A stretch of 64,000 nucleotides of DNA, from NCBI GenBank assembly GCA_958366985.1, contig CATXDC010000003.1:124001-188000 (forward strand), written 5' to 3'. Origin of the DNA: an uncultured Oscillospiraceae bacterium (GTDB lineage Bacteria; Bacillota; Clostridia; Oscillospirales; Acutalibacteraceae). Below, one piece after another: positions 8,166-17,295 of this stretch. The notes beneath the pieces were generated by a model that saw nothing but the letters and a program-made list of their open reading frames with translations, made no database searches and was not told where the DNA came from. Within the stretch, counting starts at the first letter, position 1, and every line of letters starts with the position of its first letter. The position numbers were made by a program, and so were the translations under genes.

Positions 8166-8986
8166 GCGGAATACTTTATGTTGTGGGCACGCCCATAGGA
8201 AATTTAGGTGATATGTCTCCGAGAGCTGCAAAGGCTTTTGAGGAGTGCGACTTTATAGCTGCCGAGGATACAAGGGTAACAGTAAAACTTTTAAACCACT
8301 TAGGCATAAAAAAGCCCATGATGAGCTATTTTGAACATAACAAAAGAGAACGTGGAGGAGAAATTTTACAGCGTATTTTAAACGGTGAAAACTGCGTTCT
8401 TGTAAGCGATGCAGGTATGCCGGCTATTTCTGATCCCGGCGAAGAGCTTGTTTCAATCTGCCACGAAATGGGAGTAAAGGTCTGTGCTGTACCTGGACCT
8501 ACGGCTTTCGCAACGGCAGTTGCCATGTCGGGGCTTCCTACGGGACGTTTTACCTTTGAGGGATTTTTAAGCGTCAATAAAAAAAGCAGAAGAGAACACC
8601 TTGAAGAAATAGTCAACGAAACAAGAACCATGGTATTTTATGAAGCTCCCCATAAGCTTTCTGCAACCCTTAAAGATATGGCAAATGTTTTAGGTGACAG
8701 ACGTATTGCCATTGTAAGGGAGATAACAAAAATACATGAGGAAGTAATCAGGACAACCCTCAAAAAAGCCGCAGAGGATTACCCCAACGGCGAAATAAAA
8801 GGCGAGATAGTCCTGGTTATTGAGGGAGCCAAAAAGCAGAAGCTTCGATGGACACTGGCAGACGCCGTAAAAATAGCCAAGGAGTATATGGAAAACGGAG
8901 AAGCTGTCAGCGGCGCTGCAAGGCTTGCGGCAAGAGATACGGGAATTAAAAAAGGAGAAATATATAAAGCGCTTCAGGAGGAATAA
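8162..8986 (+). CDS. rsmI: 16S rRNA (cytidine1402-2'-O)-methyltransferase
   Basis: A 274-residue tetrapyrrole-methylase-fold enzyme that adds a 2'-O-methyl group to C1402 in the ribosomal P site. Diagnostic motifs are GTPIGNLGDMSPRA at the N-terminus, AEDTRVT, the SDAGMPAISDPG loop and VPGPTAFATAVAMSGLPT. Length is normal. It overlaps the upstream methyltransferase gene by ATGA and is followed two bases later by the gene at 8989. Confidence 0.96.
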   Translation: MSGILYVVGTPIGNLGDMSPRAAKAFEECDFIAAEDTRVTVKLLNHLGIKKPMMSYFEHNKRERGGEILQRILNGENCVLVSDAGMPAISDPGEELVSICHEMGVKVCAVPGPTAFATAVAMSGLPTGRFTFEGFLSVNKKSRREHLEEIVNETRTMVFYEAPHKLSATLKDMANVLGDRRIAIVREITKIHEEVIRTTLKKAAEDYPNGEIKGEIVLVIEGAKKQKLRWTLADAVKIAKEYMENGEAVSGAARLAARDTGIKKGEIYKALQEE

Positions 8987-8988
8987 AA

Positions 8989-9600
8989 ATGGATAATTTC
9001 TACTTGTGGATCATACTCGCACTTGCTGTGGTACTTCTTATTTTCATGTGCCGAAAGGCATCAAAAACTTCAAAGGAGCATTACCGCCGTCAGGAGGAAT
9101 TAAAGCAGCAGCTTATTCATCAGGCAGAGCTGAAACGTGACTTTGAAGAGCTTACAAAAGAGAAAATAGAAAACACTCCCGATGAAAAGCTTCTTGAGGG
9201 AGCAGCTGCAAGCATCCAGTTTCATCTTGAAAGGCATATTGATATGGAGGAAAGATTTGGTGAACTTCCTCTTTCCTGTAAATATGTCTACACTCTCCTG
9301 TATCTTATAGAGGATACAAAGGACGGTCTTTATGAGTTTTTCAAAAAGAACGGAGAGCCTTTGACGGGACTTGTATCACAGGCGGCAGATGAAGTTTTCC
9401 AAAATAAAAAACTTACCGAGATTATAAAACAAGAGTACAATATGTCCGATGATAATAACGAAGAGGTTTCTGTGGACACTGACGAGATTTCACGTCTTGA
9501 CAAAGAGTTTGCAGAAATAATCAACGTAACAGATGTCAGCGGACTGTCAGCAAAATACATAAGAGAACATTCGGAAGATTTCCTTAATTTTAAGGACTGA
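8989..9600 (+). CDS. Membrane-anchored protein of unknown function
   Basis: A 203-residue protein with one N-terminal hydrophobic segment (about residues 4-20) followed by a charged, probably helical and coiled region (about 22-65) and an acidic C-terminal half with no recognised motif. Start ATG has AGGAGG. It is the third gene of the trmN6-like/rsmI operon, two bases after rsmI, and a weak hairpin at 9636 follows. No family is recognised. The single anchor with a long cytoplasmic tail suggests a scaffold or structural role, but this is not supported further. Confidence 0.75.
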   Translation: MDNFYLWIILALAVVLLIFMCRKASKTSKEHYRRQEELKQQLIHQAELKRDFEELTKEKIENTPDEKLLEGAAASIQFHLERHIDMEERFGELPLSCKYVYTLLYLIEDTKDGLYEFFKKNGEPLTGLVSQAADEVFQNKKLTEIIKQEYNMSDDNNEEVSVDTDEISRLDKEFAEIINVTDVSGLSAKYIREHSEDFLNFKD

Positions 9601-9635
9601 AATATACAGAAAGGATAACGGGCATAACTTCTTAC

Positions 9636-9657
9636 AGGCAAATTTGTTTTGCCTTTT
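9636..9657 (+). terminator. Weak terminator-like hairpin
   Basis: AGGCAAA (9636-9642) and TTTGCCT (9648-9654) pair around five bases, followed by TTTTG. It lies between the gene at 8989 and the SDR gene and argues against a start of the SDR gene upstream of 9657. Confidence 0.45.
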
Positions 9658-9670
9658 GAATTTGTGCCCT

Positions 9671-10498
9671 ATGGCATTTATTATGGTATTTCCTTACGGT
9701 AAAAGTATACTTATTACAGGAGGTTCTTCCGGAATAGGAAGAGCTGCGGCTCAGTTGTTCGCTGAGAAGGGATATACAGTCTGGGCAGCTTCAAGGCACT
9801 GTGAAGAAAAGACGGAAAAACTTGGCAGCGGAGAAATAATTTCCATAAAAATGGATGTGTGCGATGAAGAGTCGGTAAAAAGCGGCGTTGAGAAAATAGC
9901 AGGTGAAACCGGACTGGGAATCGTTCTTTGCTGTGCAGGTATGGGCATTGCGGGAGCTGCCGAGGATACATTTGAAGAGGATGCAAGAAGACAGTTTGAG
10001 GTAAACTACTTTGGAGTTTTAAGGGTAAACCGTCATGTGCTTCCGATTTTCAGAAATCAGGGAAAAGGCCTTGTGCTTATTATGAGTTCTGTTGCAGGGA
10101 GAGTGCCGCTGCCATATCAGAGCCATTACGCTTCCAGCAAATATGCTGTTGACGCTTATGCTCAGGCTCTCAGAGCAGAGACAAAGGATTTCGGAATAAG
10201 AGTCTGCATTATTGAACCGGGAGATACAAAAACAGGATTTACCAATGCACGTAAAATGTCGCTGCCCCCAAATTCTCCGTATCGAGAGCACTGTGAAAGC
10301 GCAGTTGCCAGAATGGCTCACGACGAAGAAAACGGAGCTTCACCTTTAAAGCCTGCCATGGCTGCGCTAAAGGCAAGCGAAAAGGAAAATCCGCCGGTAC
10401 ATATAACTGTTGGCGTAATGTATAAAGCTGTTATGGTGTTAAAGCGGATTTTACCTGACAGGCTGTTTTTAGGAGCAATAGGTAAAATCTATAAATAA
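9671..10498 (+). CDS. SDR family NAD(P)-dependent oxidoreductase
   Basis: A classical short-chain dehydrogenase of about 275 residues. It shows the TGGSSGIG cofactor loop near the N-terminus, the CCAGMGIAG segment (NAG region), the SSVAGR serine, and the catalytic YASSKYAVDAY Tyr/Lys, followed by EPGDTKT. Substrate is unknown; the family covers retinol-, steroid- and keto-lipid-type reductases. The start is unsure: ATG 9671 and ATG 9683 are both possible and neither has a good ribosome site, while further upstream lies a hairpin. It precedes the GH89 gene by 82 bases on the same strand. Confidence 0.88.
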   Translation: MAFIMVFPYGKSILITGGSSGIGRAAAQLFAEKGYTVWAASRHCEEKTEKLGSGEIISIKMDVCDEESVKSGVEKIAGETGLGIVLCCAGMGIAGAAEDTFEEDARRQFEVNYFGVLRVNRHVLPIFRNQGKGLVLIMSSVAGRVPLPYQSHYASSKYAVDAYAQALRAETKDFGIRVCIIEPGDTKTGFTNARKMSLPPNSPYREHCESAVARMAHDEENGASPLKPAMAALKASEKENPPVHITVGVMYKAVMVLKRILPDRLFLGAIGKIYK

Positions 10499-10580
10499 TC
10501 GGAACATTTCCGGAATTCAGATTCAGCTCTGGATTTCGGTATGGATATATGCAAGATGAATATCAGGGGTGTTTGAGTAG

Positions 10581-13082
10581 ATGAATAAAATTTGCAAAAT
10601 AGTGAGCATCAACTGGTGTCCCCAGTCGGAGCTTGAGTTTTGGGAAGCGGATTTAGGCGGACTTTGTGATGTTGAAAGCCTTAAATTCGGTTACAGCGGC
10701 AAAGGCTCAGTGAGAGTTTACGGCGGCATAGATCAGAGAAGCTTTAAGCTTATAGGGGATTTTGATTTAACAGAAGATGAAAAATCCCTCACTGTTCCTT
10801 ACAGCGGAAAGATAAGGTTTGTAAGAATGCTTAATCTTACCGCTAAAACCTTTACACTGGAAACTTTTGACGGCGAATATGACAGCTTTGAAAACTGCGA
10901 AGATAAAGAGCAGAATTTCGGTGCAGAGGATTTTGACAAAACTTCCTGGGCAAGGGAGATAACCGACAGTGATACATATAAAGCGGTTGAGGGACTTGTA
11001 AGCCGTGTAATGGGCGAAAAATATGTAGATTGGTTTGAGTTTTCTCTTGCACAGGGCGATACCGATTTCTTTACTCTTTCCGTTGAAGGGGACAGAATCC
11101 TTGTAACAGGAAGAAATGGATTAAGCCTTGCGGCAGGCATAAACCATTATCTTAAGTATTACTGTAAATGTCATGTTTCACAAATGGGAAAGCAGATGAA
11201 TCTTCCCGAAAATCCTCCTTTATTTGAAGGGGAAATTACAAGGTATTGCAGAGCGAAAAACAGATATGCCTATAACTATTGTACTCATTCCTATACTATG
11301 GCTTTCTGGGATGAAGAGCAGTGGCAGCAGGAGCTGGATTATCTTGCCCTTAACGGTATAAATCTTGTTCTTGATATTACAGCTCAGGAAGAAGTATGGC
11401 GCAGATTTATGATGAAAATCGGCTATACATATGAAGAGGTCAAAAAGTTTTTAACCGGTCCCGCATATTTTGCGTGGCTTTATATGTCAAATATGTCTGC
11501 TTTCGGCGGCCCTCTGCCGGACAGCTGGTTTAAAAAGCGCACAGAGCTTGCAAGAAAGAATCAGTTCTTTATGCGTGCAATGGGTATGGAGCCTGTTTTA
11601 GAGGGTTACAGCGGAATGATACCTGCTGATATAGAAAAGAAAGACCCCAAAGTAAAGGTGCTTCCCCAGGGATTATGGAATAAATACGAAAGGCCCTGGA
11701 TGGTAAAGACAAATACAAAATCTTTCAAACGCTATGCAAAGCTTTTCTATGAATCTCAGGCGGAGGTTTACGGAAAATTTGCTCATGCCTATGCGACAGA
11801 CCCGTTCCATGAAGGCGGGAATCGTAAGGGAGTATCCCTTTACAGTGTTGGCAAAAATATAATTGCAGCGATGAAAAGCTTTGATCCAAAAGGCGTGTGG
11901 GTAATTCAGTCATGGGATAAAAACCCCTCAAACGGCATACTTTTGGCAGCTCGCAAGGAAAAAGAAAGACTTCTCATTCTCGACTTGTTTGCGGAAAATA
12001 AACCTCACTGGAAAAACTTCAGAGGCAAGGAGTTCCACTTTACACCATGGATTTTCTGTATGCTCAATAACTTCGGCGGCAGAATGGGTCTTAACGGTCA
12101 TCTTGCAACCCTTTGCAGCGATGTACCCGATGCCATGAATACAGCTAAAGCCATGGGCGGAGTCGGAATAACTCAGGAGGCATCACGCTCAAATCCCGTT
12201 ATGTTTGACTTTTTCCTTGAAATGCCCTGGCAGAAAAATGAAAACGGCGCAGCTGAAAAGATCGATGTAAAACAGTGGCTTAAAGATTATGCCGAAAGAC
12301 GTTACGGAGGAGAATCCGAAAACGCTTTTGAAGCATGGAAGCTGCTTCTCGAAACTGTTTATAATTCCACTGCCGGCGGCGGAGAAGGTGCACCTGAGTC
12401 AGCAATGTGTGCAAGACCTTCTGAAAATGTAAAATCCGCTTCCACATGGGGAACAGCATTTATTTACTATGATACGGAAAAGTTTGAAAATGCCGTAAAG
12501 CTGCTTCTCAAAGATTACGATAAGCTTTCCGAAAGCAGCGAATACCGCTATGATGTGGCCGATTGTCTGCGTCAGGTTATGTCAAACAGACTTCAGGCTA
12601 ATCAAAAAGCCATGGGCGATGCTTATAAAGCAAAGAACCTTGAATTATTTAAATCAGAGTCAGAGAAATTCCTTGGAAAAATTCATACTACCTGCGACAT
12701 AATCGGTACTAACCCTGAATGGCTTGTAGGAGGCTGGATTTCAATGGCACAGGATCTTTGCAAGGATGACGACGATTTCACAAAAGATCTGTTTATGCTC
12801 AATGCAAAAATGCTCATTACAACCTGGGGCGGACAGTATCAGAGCGATGTAGGAAAGCTTCATGACTATTCAAACCGTCAGTGGTCAGGTCTTGCTGAGG
12901 ACTTATATCTTAAACGCTGGGAACGCTGGATTGAAGCTAAGATAAAGGAAATAGAAACCGGTGAGAAAACGGAGATAGACTGGTTCCAGCAGGAATGGCA
13001 GTGGGTCTGCTCAAGAAAGGAATACCCTGTTACACCGTCTTCAAAATCACTTAAAGAGGTTGGAGAAGAAATATTTGCATAA
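10581..13082 (+). CDS. Alpha-N-acetylglucosaminidase (GH89)
   Basis: An 833-residue homologue of NAGLU, which removes terminal alpha-linked GlcNAc. Residues about 1-215 form the N-terminal and linker region, and the (beta/alpha)8 domain begins near YCTHSYTMAFWDEEQWQQEL. Family signatures include AQEEVWRRF, FAWLYMSNMSAFGGPLP, YATDPFHEGG (with a candidate catalytic Glu), WIFCMLNNFGGRMGLNGH and GVGITQEASRSNPV. GH89 enzymes of gut bacteria act on the alpha-GlcNAc caps of gastric mucin. No signal peptide or anchor is present, so it should act in the cytoplasm on imported oligosaccharides. It is followed by a GH28-like gene 64 bases later, suggesting a shared transcript. Confidence 0.93.
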   Translation: MNKICKIVSINWCPQSELEFWEADLGGLCDVESLKFGYSGKGSVRVYGGIDQRSFKLIGDFDLTEDEKSLTVPYSGKIRFVRMLNLTAKTFTLETFDGEYDSFENCEDKEQNFGAEDFDKTSWAREITDSDTYKAVEGLVSRVMGEKYVDWFEFSLAQGDTDFFTLSVEGDRILVTGRNGLSLAAGINHYLKYYCKCHVSQMGKQMNLPENPPLFEGEITRYCRAKNRYAYNYCTHSYTMAFWDEEQWQQELDYLALNGINLVLDITAQEEVWRRFMMKIGYTYEEVKKFLTGPAYFAWLYMSNMSAFGGPLPDSWFKKRTELARKNQFFMRAMGMEPVLEGYSGMIPADIEKKDPKVKVLPQGLWNKYERPWMVKTNTKSFKRYAKLFYESQAEVYGKFAHAYATDPFHEGGNRKGVSLYSVGKNIIAAMKSFDPKGVWVIQSWDKNPSNGILLAARKEKERLLILDLFAENKPHWKNFRGKEFHFTPWIFCMLNNFGGRMGLNGHLATLCSDVPDAMNTAKAMGGVGITQEASRSNPVMFDFFLEMPWQKNENGAAEKIDVKQWLKDYAERRYGGESENAFEAWKLLLETVYNSTAGGGEGAPESAMCARPSENVKSASTWGTAFIYYDTEKFENAVKLLLKDYDKLSESSEYRYDVADCLRQVMSNRLQANQKAMGDAYKAKNLELFKSESEKFLGKIHTTCDIIGTNPEWLVGGWISMAQDLCKDDDDFTKDLFMLNAKMLITTWGGQYQSDVGKLHDYSNRQWSGLAEDLYLKRWERWIEAKIKEIETGEKTEIDWFQQEWQWVCSRKEYPVTPSSKSLKEVGEEIFA

Positions 13083-13146
13083 AGCTCAGATTAGCTTATT
13101 TAAAATTCTGATGATATAAAGAATATTAAGGAAAGAGGGATTATCC

Positions 13147-14649
13147 TTGAAAAAATCAAAAGTAATTATTGGCATTTTGGCAGCAGTTGTTGCTTGTGCC
13201 TGTATTGCCGGAGGTCTCTACTGGTATTTTACTAAGGATTCCGGTGAGGTCGTGCCTATACAGGAGGGCGACTTTTATGCCGATGTTCCGTTTTCACTGT
13301 ATCTGATCGGAACAACTCCCGTAAAGGGAGAAACTTATGATATCCGTGACTACGGAGCAAGTACCGATGCGGAGCTTAATACCGACGCAATCAATAAAGC
13401 CATTGACGCTTGTTCAGCTAACGGAGGCGGAATCGTGCTTGTATCCGGCGGAGCATACCGTTCAGGTACTATAAACCTTAAGAGCAACGTAACTCTTTGT
13501 ATTTCAAAGGATTCTTCACTTGTTGCAAGCCATAATTTCAGCGATTTTTCAGGCTCTTTTATAAAAGCTGAGAACGCTGAAAACATAAAGATTACAGGTC
13601 CCGGAAAAATCTGCGGTGAGGGAGAGTATTTTGTATCTGCACCTAAAAAGTCACCGCTGTTTGAGCCTCTTGAAGTTTCCGATGTAAGAACCATGAAAAG
13701 CGAATACCGTGCAAGAATACGTTTCGGCATTGATGGCAGACCCGATGCTATGGTATGGCTCAGAGGATGCAAAGATGTTGTAGTGGATAATATTGTTCTT
13801 GAAAATTCCATGTGCTGGACTTTGAAGCTTGACCAGTGCGACGATGTAAGTGTCAAGAATATGGTTATCAACAATAACCGTCATGTGGCTAATACAGACG
13901 GTATTGACATTGTAGGTTCAAACGATGTTAAAGTTGAGCACTGCTTTATTTCAACTGCCGATGACGGAGTTGTAATTAAAAACGGCAAGGATGAAAATCC
14001 CCGTGCAATGTCCAATATAAAAATCTCAGACTGTGAGGTTATCACCTGCACAAACGCCTTTAAGATAGGAACAGAAACATACAGCGATATCAGCGATGTT
14101 ACAATAGAGGACTGTAAGGCAAGCCTTCCGGATATTTATCCCGGCTCTGTTTCAGGTGTTTCCATTGAGTCTGCCGACGGTTCCGTTGTAAGCGATATTA
14201 CAGTGCGTAACCTTGAGACAGACAAAGTTACATGTCCCATATTTATCCGTCTTTGCAACCGCAACAAGTATGAGGATGATTCAAAGGATATGGCAGGTAA
14301 GGTAGAAAATATCGTTATTGAAAACGTAACTTCAAAGAATGCAGAACTGCCTATGATTATTTCCGGCGTAAAGCATCATGGCGATACAAATTATATTAAG
14401 AATGTTACCATGAAAAATATAAACGTCACTTACAGAGAAAGTGAAGAGAATATTGTTTGGCGTCCCTTTATACCGGAGTATCCTACAACATATCCAGAAA
14501 ACTGGCGCTTTAAGGATGTTCCTGCATACGGACTTTGGGCAAGACACGTTGATACCCTTGTGCTTGAAAATGTCAATGTAACACCACGTACAGCCAATGA
14601 ACGTGAAAAGTTTGTATATGATGATGTTCTGAATCTTTCAGAGAAATAA
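13147..14649 (+). CDS. Membrane-anchored glycoside hydrolase family 28-like protein
   Basis: A 500-residue right-handed beta-helix protein. An N-terminal hydrophobic segment (about 5-30) without a lipobox should anchor it outside the membrane. The opening YDIRDYGASTDAELNTDAIN is typical of the pectate-lyase-like/GH28 fold, and the polygalacturonase acids appear as NTDGIDI and ADDGVVIK. The usual GHG motif is replaced by an AFKIGTE stretch, as in divergent GH28 members acting on other uronides or rhamnosides. Start is TTG at 13147 with GAAAGAGGG upstream. The substrate is unknown; context with GH89 suggests host or plant glycans. Confidence 0.85.
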   Translation: MKKSKVIIGILAAVVACACIAGGLYWYFTKDSGEVVPIQEGDFYADVPFSLYLIGTTPVKGETYDIRDYGASTDAELNTDAINKAIDACSANGGGIVLVSGGAYRSGTINLKSNVTLCISKDSSLVASHNFSDFSGSFIKAENAENIKITGPGKICGEGEYFVSAPKKSPLFEPLEVSDVRTMKSEYRARIRFGIDGRPDAMVWLRGCKDVVVDNIVLENSMCWTLKLDQCDDVSVKNMVINNNRHVANTDGIDIVGSNDVKVEHCFISTADDGVVIKNGKDENPRAMSNIKISDCEVITCTNAFKIGTETYSDISDVTIEDCKASLPDIYPGSVSGVSIESADGSVVSDITVRNLETDKVTCPIFIRLCNRNKYEDDSKDMAGKVENIVIENVTSKNAELPMIISGVKHHGDTNYIKNVTMKNINVTYRESEENIVWRPFIPEYPTTYPENWRFKDVPAYGLWARHVDTLVLENVNVTPRTANEREKFVYDDVLNLSEK

Positions 14650-14675
14650 AAATTTTAAAGCAACATACAAAATTA

Positions 14676-14713
14676 AAATGCACCTTGTTGATAAAAAACA
14701 AGGTGCATTTTTT
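14676..14713 (+). terminator. Terminator after the GH28-like gene
   Basis: AAATGCACCTTGTT and AACAAGGTGCATTT form a 14-bp perfect stem with a 7-base loop and a T-tail. It may also end the convergent gene at 14742. Confidence 0.9.
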
Positions 14714-14741
14714 ATATGTTGTTTTATTTTGTTATATAAAG

Positions 14742-15455
14742 TTAGTTTTTATCTTCCTCTTCTTCCTCGTCTTCAAGGTCAATTGCGAAAAACGAACCGG
14801 AAAAATCATCCTCATAATCCGAATAGTTTTCCTCTTCACTTTCAGGGAAGAACGGGAATTCGCCTATAACTTCAAATTTTCTGCCTCTCATCCAAACGGA
14901 GGGGGTTACTCTTATTGTAAATCCGCAGCCGTTGGGGGTCATCCACTGATGCATGGGCATTTCGGGCAGACCGTAAGCTGCTAAAAGAGTCATTATTACT
15001 CCGCCGTGGGTGAAAACTGCAGTGTTCTGTGTGCCTGTTTTCATTACGCCCTCAATTATCTTTTCAAAGCATCCGCATACTCTTGCGGCAAATTCACGGT
15101 TGCTCTCTCCGAAAGGAGGCTCAATATCCTCACCGGCAAGCCAGCGGGGGAAAAGAGGGCTGTTTTCAAGTTCCTGGGCGGTTTTTCCCTCGAATTCACC
15201 AAAATTGCATTCGATGAGATCACGTAAGATTATGGGCTTTTGGTCGGGATAGAGAATTTCTGCTGTCTTTGTGCAGCGTTTCATGGGACTCGAAAATACT
15301 GCTTCAACAGGAGGATAAACCATTTCCTCCTTAAGTCGTTTAAGCTGTTTTTCACCGTCCAGGCTCAGTTCGAGGTCAGTGTGACCTATGTATCTGCCTT
15401 GAGTGTTTCCTGTTGTCAAACCGTTTCGTACAAGATGAATAAGGTATGTTTTCAT
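14742..15455 (-). CDS. Histidine-phosphatase-fold protein with Asn in place of the catalytic His
   Basis: A 237-residue member of the phosphoglycerate-mutase/histidine phosphatase superfamily. The N-terminal signature that should read RHG (phospho-acceptor His) is RNG at residues 10-12 (codon AAC for the usual CAC/CAT), while the rest of the motif (LVR.GLTTGNTQGRYIGHTDLELS) and the second His in FTHGG are kept. It also carries an acidic C-terminal tail (roughly 205-237) rich in Asp/Glu. Loss of the acceptor His suggests a non-catalytic regulator, or a single-base change. Start ATG has GGAGGAG. It is divergent from the XRE gene at 15572. Confidence 0.85.
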   Translation of the reverse strand: MKTYLIHLVRNGLTTGNTQGRYIGHTDLELSLDGEKQLKRLKEEMVYPPVEAVFSSPMKRCTKTAEILYPDQKPIILRDLIECNFGEFEGKTAQELENSPLFPRWLAGEDIEPPFGESNREFAARVCGCFEKIIEGVMKTGTQNTAVFTHGGVIMTLLAAYGLPEMPMHQWMTPNGCGFTIRVTPSVWMRGRKFEVIGEFPFFPESEEENYSDYEDDFSGSFFAIDLEDEEEEEDKN

Positions 15456-15571
15456 AGCTCCTCCAAAAAAAATATATAAAATTTGGTAAAAATCTGTATA
15501 TACATAAATATACTCTTGGTATATAATTCTACATATCTAAATAAATTATAAAATCTAATTGGGGTGTTGTT

Positions 15572-16183
15572 ATGAATAAGAGTTTTTCCGGCAGGCTCAG
15601 CGAGCTTCGGAAAGAAAGGGGATTAAGCCAGAAAGAAGCTGCTGCACAGCTTGGCGTTTCACAGGCTCTTCTTTCCCACTATGAAAAAGGGATAAGAGAA
15701 TGCGGCCTTGATTTCGTTGTAAAGGTAAGCGAATTTTACGGCGTAACCTGTGACTATCTTCTTGGCAGAAGCGACAGCCGTATGGGCTTTAACGGCGGCC
15801 TTGAGCCGGACGATATTCCCGGTGATGATGTTATGGATTTCCAGACACTTATTCGTGCAGCCTCAAATGTTATTGAAGAAGCTAACAGGGACGGAGGCAA
15901 GGAATACAGCGAAATAGTATGCCGGATTTATGCCCTTGTTGTTTACAGGCTTTTGCTTTCCTGCCGCAACTGCGGACGAGTTCCAGATGAAATGTTTACC
16001 ATACCCACTGAACCTGGTAAGTATGCAACTTCAATAATGATTTATAAACTGGAATCTGTTTTTTCTTCCCTTAAAAATGCAAAAGGTGAGGATACACAGG
16101 ATGTACCCAAAAGCGTTGAAACGCTCATTAAATTTGCCGAAACCTACATAAGAGATAATATTAAAGATGTTATCGCTTTCTGA
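15572..16183 (+). CDS. XRE-family transcriptional regulator
   Basis: A 203-residue protein whose first ~60 residues form a Cro/CI helix-turn-helix: LSELRKERGLSQKEAAAQLGVSQALLSHYEKG followed by the LDFVVKVSEFYGVTCDYLLG segment common in clostridial regulators. The remaining ~140 residues are helical, contain a CRNC pair and match no family I recognise; they probably bind a ligand or partner. Start ATG has GGGGTG upstream. It stands alone, divergent from the phosphatase-fold gene, with an AT-rich intergenic region that may hold its operator. Confidence 0.88.
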   Translation: MNKSFSGRLSELRKERGLSQKEAAAQLGVSQALLSHYEKGIRECGLDFVVKVSEFYGVTCDYLLGRSDSRMGFNGGLEPDDIPGDDVMDFQTLIRAASNVIEEANRDGGKEYSEIVCRIYALVVYRLLLSCRNCGRVPDEMFTIPTEPGKYATSIMIYKLESVFSSLKNAKGEDTQDVPKSVETLIKFAETYIRDNIKDVIAF

Positions 16184-16226
16184 TATTTTATCATATTATA
16201 TATAACTGTCGCAAGAAGCAAAAGAA

Positions 16227-16255
16227 AACCCGCTGATTTTCAGCGGGTTATTTTA
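16227..16255. terminator. Bidirectional terminator
   Basis: AACCCGCTGA and TCAGCGGGTT form a 10-bp stem with a TTT loop between two convergent genes; T-rich sequence flanks the + side and AAAG the other, so it may act both ways. Confidence 0.75.
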
Positions 16256-16783
16256 CTATAAAGCGTATTTGCCTGTTGACGGGTCTAAAAACAGTCCGAT
16301 TTTCGGGGGACTGAAGGTAAACACTGCAAAGGCGAGAATAAGAAGTATAAGTATGACTATGCCTGCAATGTTCATCTTTTTGGATGAAAGGACATCCGAC
16401 TTCATGATTTTGTATCCTATAAAGTAGGCTCCAACAGTGCCTAAAATGAAGGTTCCGATATCAAGTGGCAAAAGATTTTTCCCCAGTATGCCGGTATAGG
16501 TGTAAAAGGATGATACAATGATAAACATTCCTGCGAGTATTGAAACTGCTCTTGCAGGTATAAAATTAGCTGTGTCTTTTCCGTAGGCAAAATATTCAAA
16601 TATGGTATAAAACATCATGGGGAAGAAAAGCAGCTTTAAATGTTCCCAGGTGCTTTCGTTCACTGCGCCTACAATTCCCACTATGGGATTATTTCCGCTC
16701 CACTGAAAAACAAAGTGAAGCAGTGTGCCGAGAATAATGGTAAAAACAGCTCCGCCAATGGTTACTTTTTTAATATCACTCAA
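16256..16783 (-). CDS. DUF6512-type integral membrane protein
   Basis: A 175-residue protein with about five hydrophobic segments (near 8-28, 50-65, 75-95, 105-125 and 135-158). The stretch VNESTWEHLKLLFFPM after the first segment is a strongly conserved signature of a small family of Firmicute membrane proteins (which I recall as DUF6512). Function is unknown. Start is TTG at 16783 with AAAGGAG. It is monocistronic, ending at the shared terminator. Confidence 0.75.
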   Translation of the reverse strand: MSDIKKVTIGGAVFTIILGTLLHFVFQWSGNNPIVGIVGAVNESTWEHLKLLFFPMMFYTIFEYFAYGKDTANFIPARAVSILAGMFIIVSSFYTYTGILGKNLLPLDIGTFILGTVGAYFIGYKIMKSDVLSSKKMNIAGIVILILLILAFAVFTFSPPKIGLFLDPSTGKYAL

Positions 16784-16848
16784 TAAAACACACTCCTTTC
16801 CGAATTATTATATGTCCGTTAAGGGGTGTGCTATACCAGTGCAAAAAG

Positions 16849-16876
16849 AAAGGACGCAGTTTAACCTGCGTCCTTG
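16849..16876 (-). terminator. Terminator after the zinc-ribbon gene
   Basis: On the reverse strand AAGGACGCAG and CTGCGTCCTT form a 10-bp stem followed by TCTTTTT. Confidence 0.85.
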
Positions 16877-16916
16877 AAGAAATTTTACCTAACAGCAAAA
16901 ATATTTACAATTAAGC

Positions 16917-17201
16917 TTATGCTTCTTCCTCAGCCTTCATCTTTGCAAAGCACTCGCTGCAATAAACATCACGGTCCTCACGGGGCTGGAAGGGAACCTT
17001 TGCTACACCGCCGCACTTAGCGCATGTTGCCTCGTACATAACACGTTCAGGTCTGTTAGCGTTTTTGCGTGCGTCACGGCAGGGCTTGCAGCGCTGGGGC
17101 TCGTTAACGAATCCCTTTTCTGCATAGAACTCCTGCTCGCCTGCTGTGAAAACGAATTCCTTACCGCATTCCTTGCAAATGAGAGTCTTGTCTTCGTACA
17201 T
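16917..17201 (-). CDS. Small double zinc-ribbon protein
   Basis: A 94-residue cytoplasmic protein with two four-cysteine sites: C9/C12 with C38/C41, and C60/C63 with C81/C84. The order matches the zf-trcl-type ribbon found in many Clostridia; function is unknown, perhaps nucleic-acid or protein binding. ATG at 17201 has GAGG upstream; a longer frame reading into the leader is rejected. It lies downstream of the sigma-factor gene with a tRNA-like sequence in its leader, and ends at a strong terminator. Confidence 0.82.
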   Translation of the reverse strand: MYEDKTLICKECGKEFVFTAGEQEFYAEKGFVNEPQRCKPCRDARKNANRPERVMYEATCAKCGGVAKVPFQPREDRDVYCSECFAKMKAEEEA

Positions 17202-17229
17202 TGTTTTTAACCTCGCTTGAATGTAATTT

Positions 17230-17295
17230 TGCCCTTGGACGGAATCGCACCGACACCTTTGGATAAACAACGCTCTACTTTAAGCTATGGGGGCA
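17230..17295 (-). other. tRNA-like sequence in the leader of the zinc-ribbon gene
   Basis: On the reverse strand the 66 bases start with TGCCC and end with GGGCA (acceptor-like ends). Between them are a D-arm-like GCTT/GAGC hairpin (17272-17285) and a T-arm-like hairpin GTCGG-TGCGATT-CCGTC (17238-17254). The anticodon region is short and does not form a normal 5-bp stem, the acceptor pairs over only five bases, and no CCA is encoded. So it is not a working tRNA; it is either a decayed tRNA gene or a structured leader element just upstream of the ribosome site. Confidence 0.45.
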
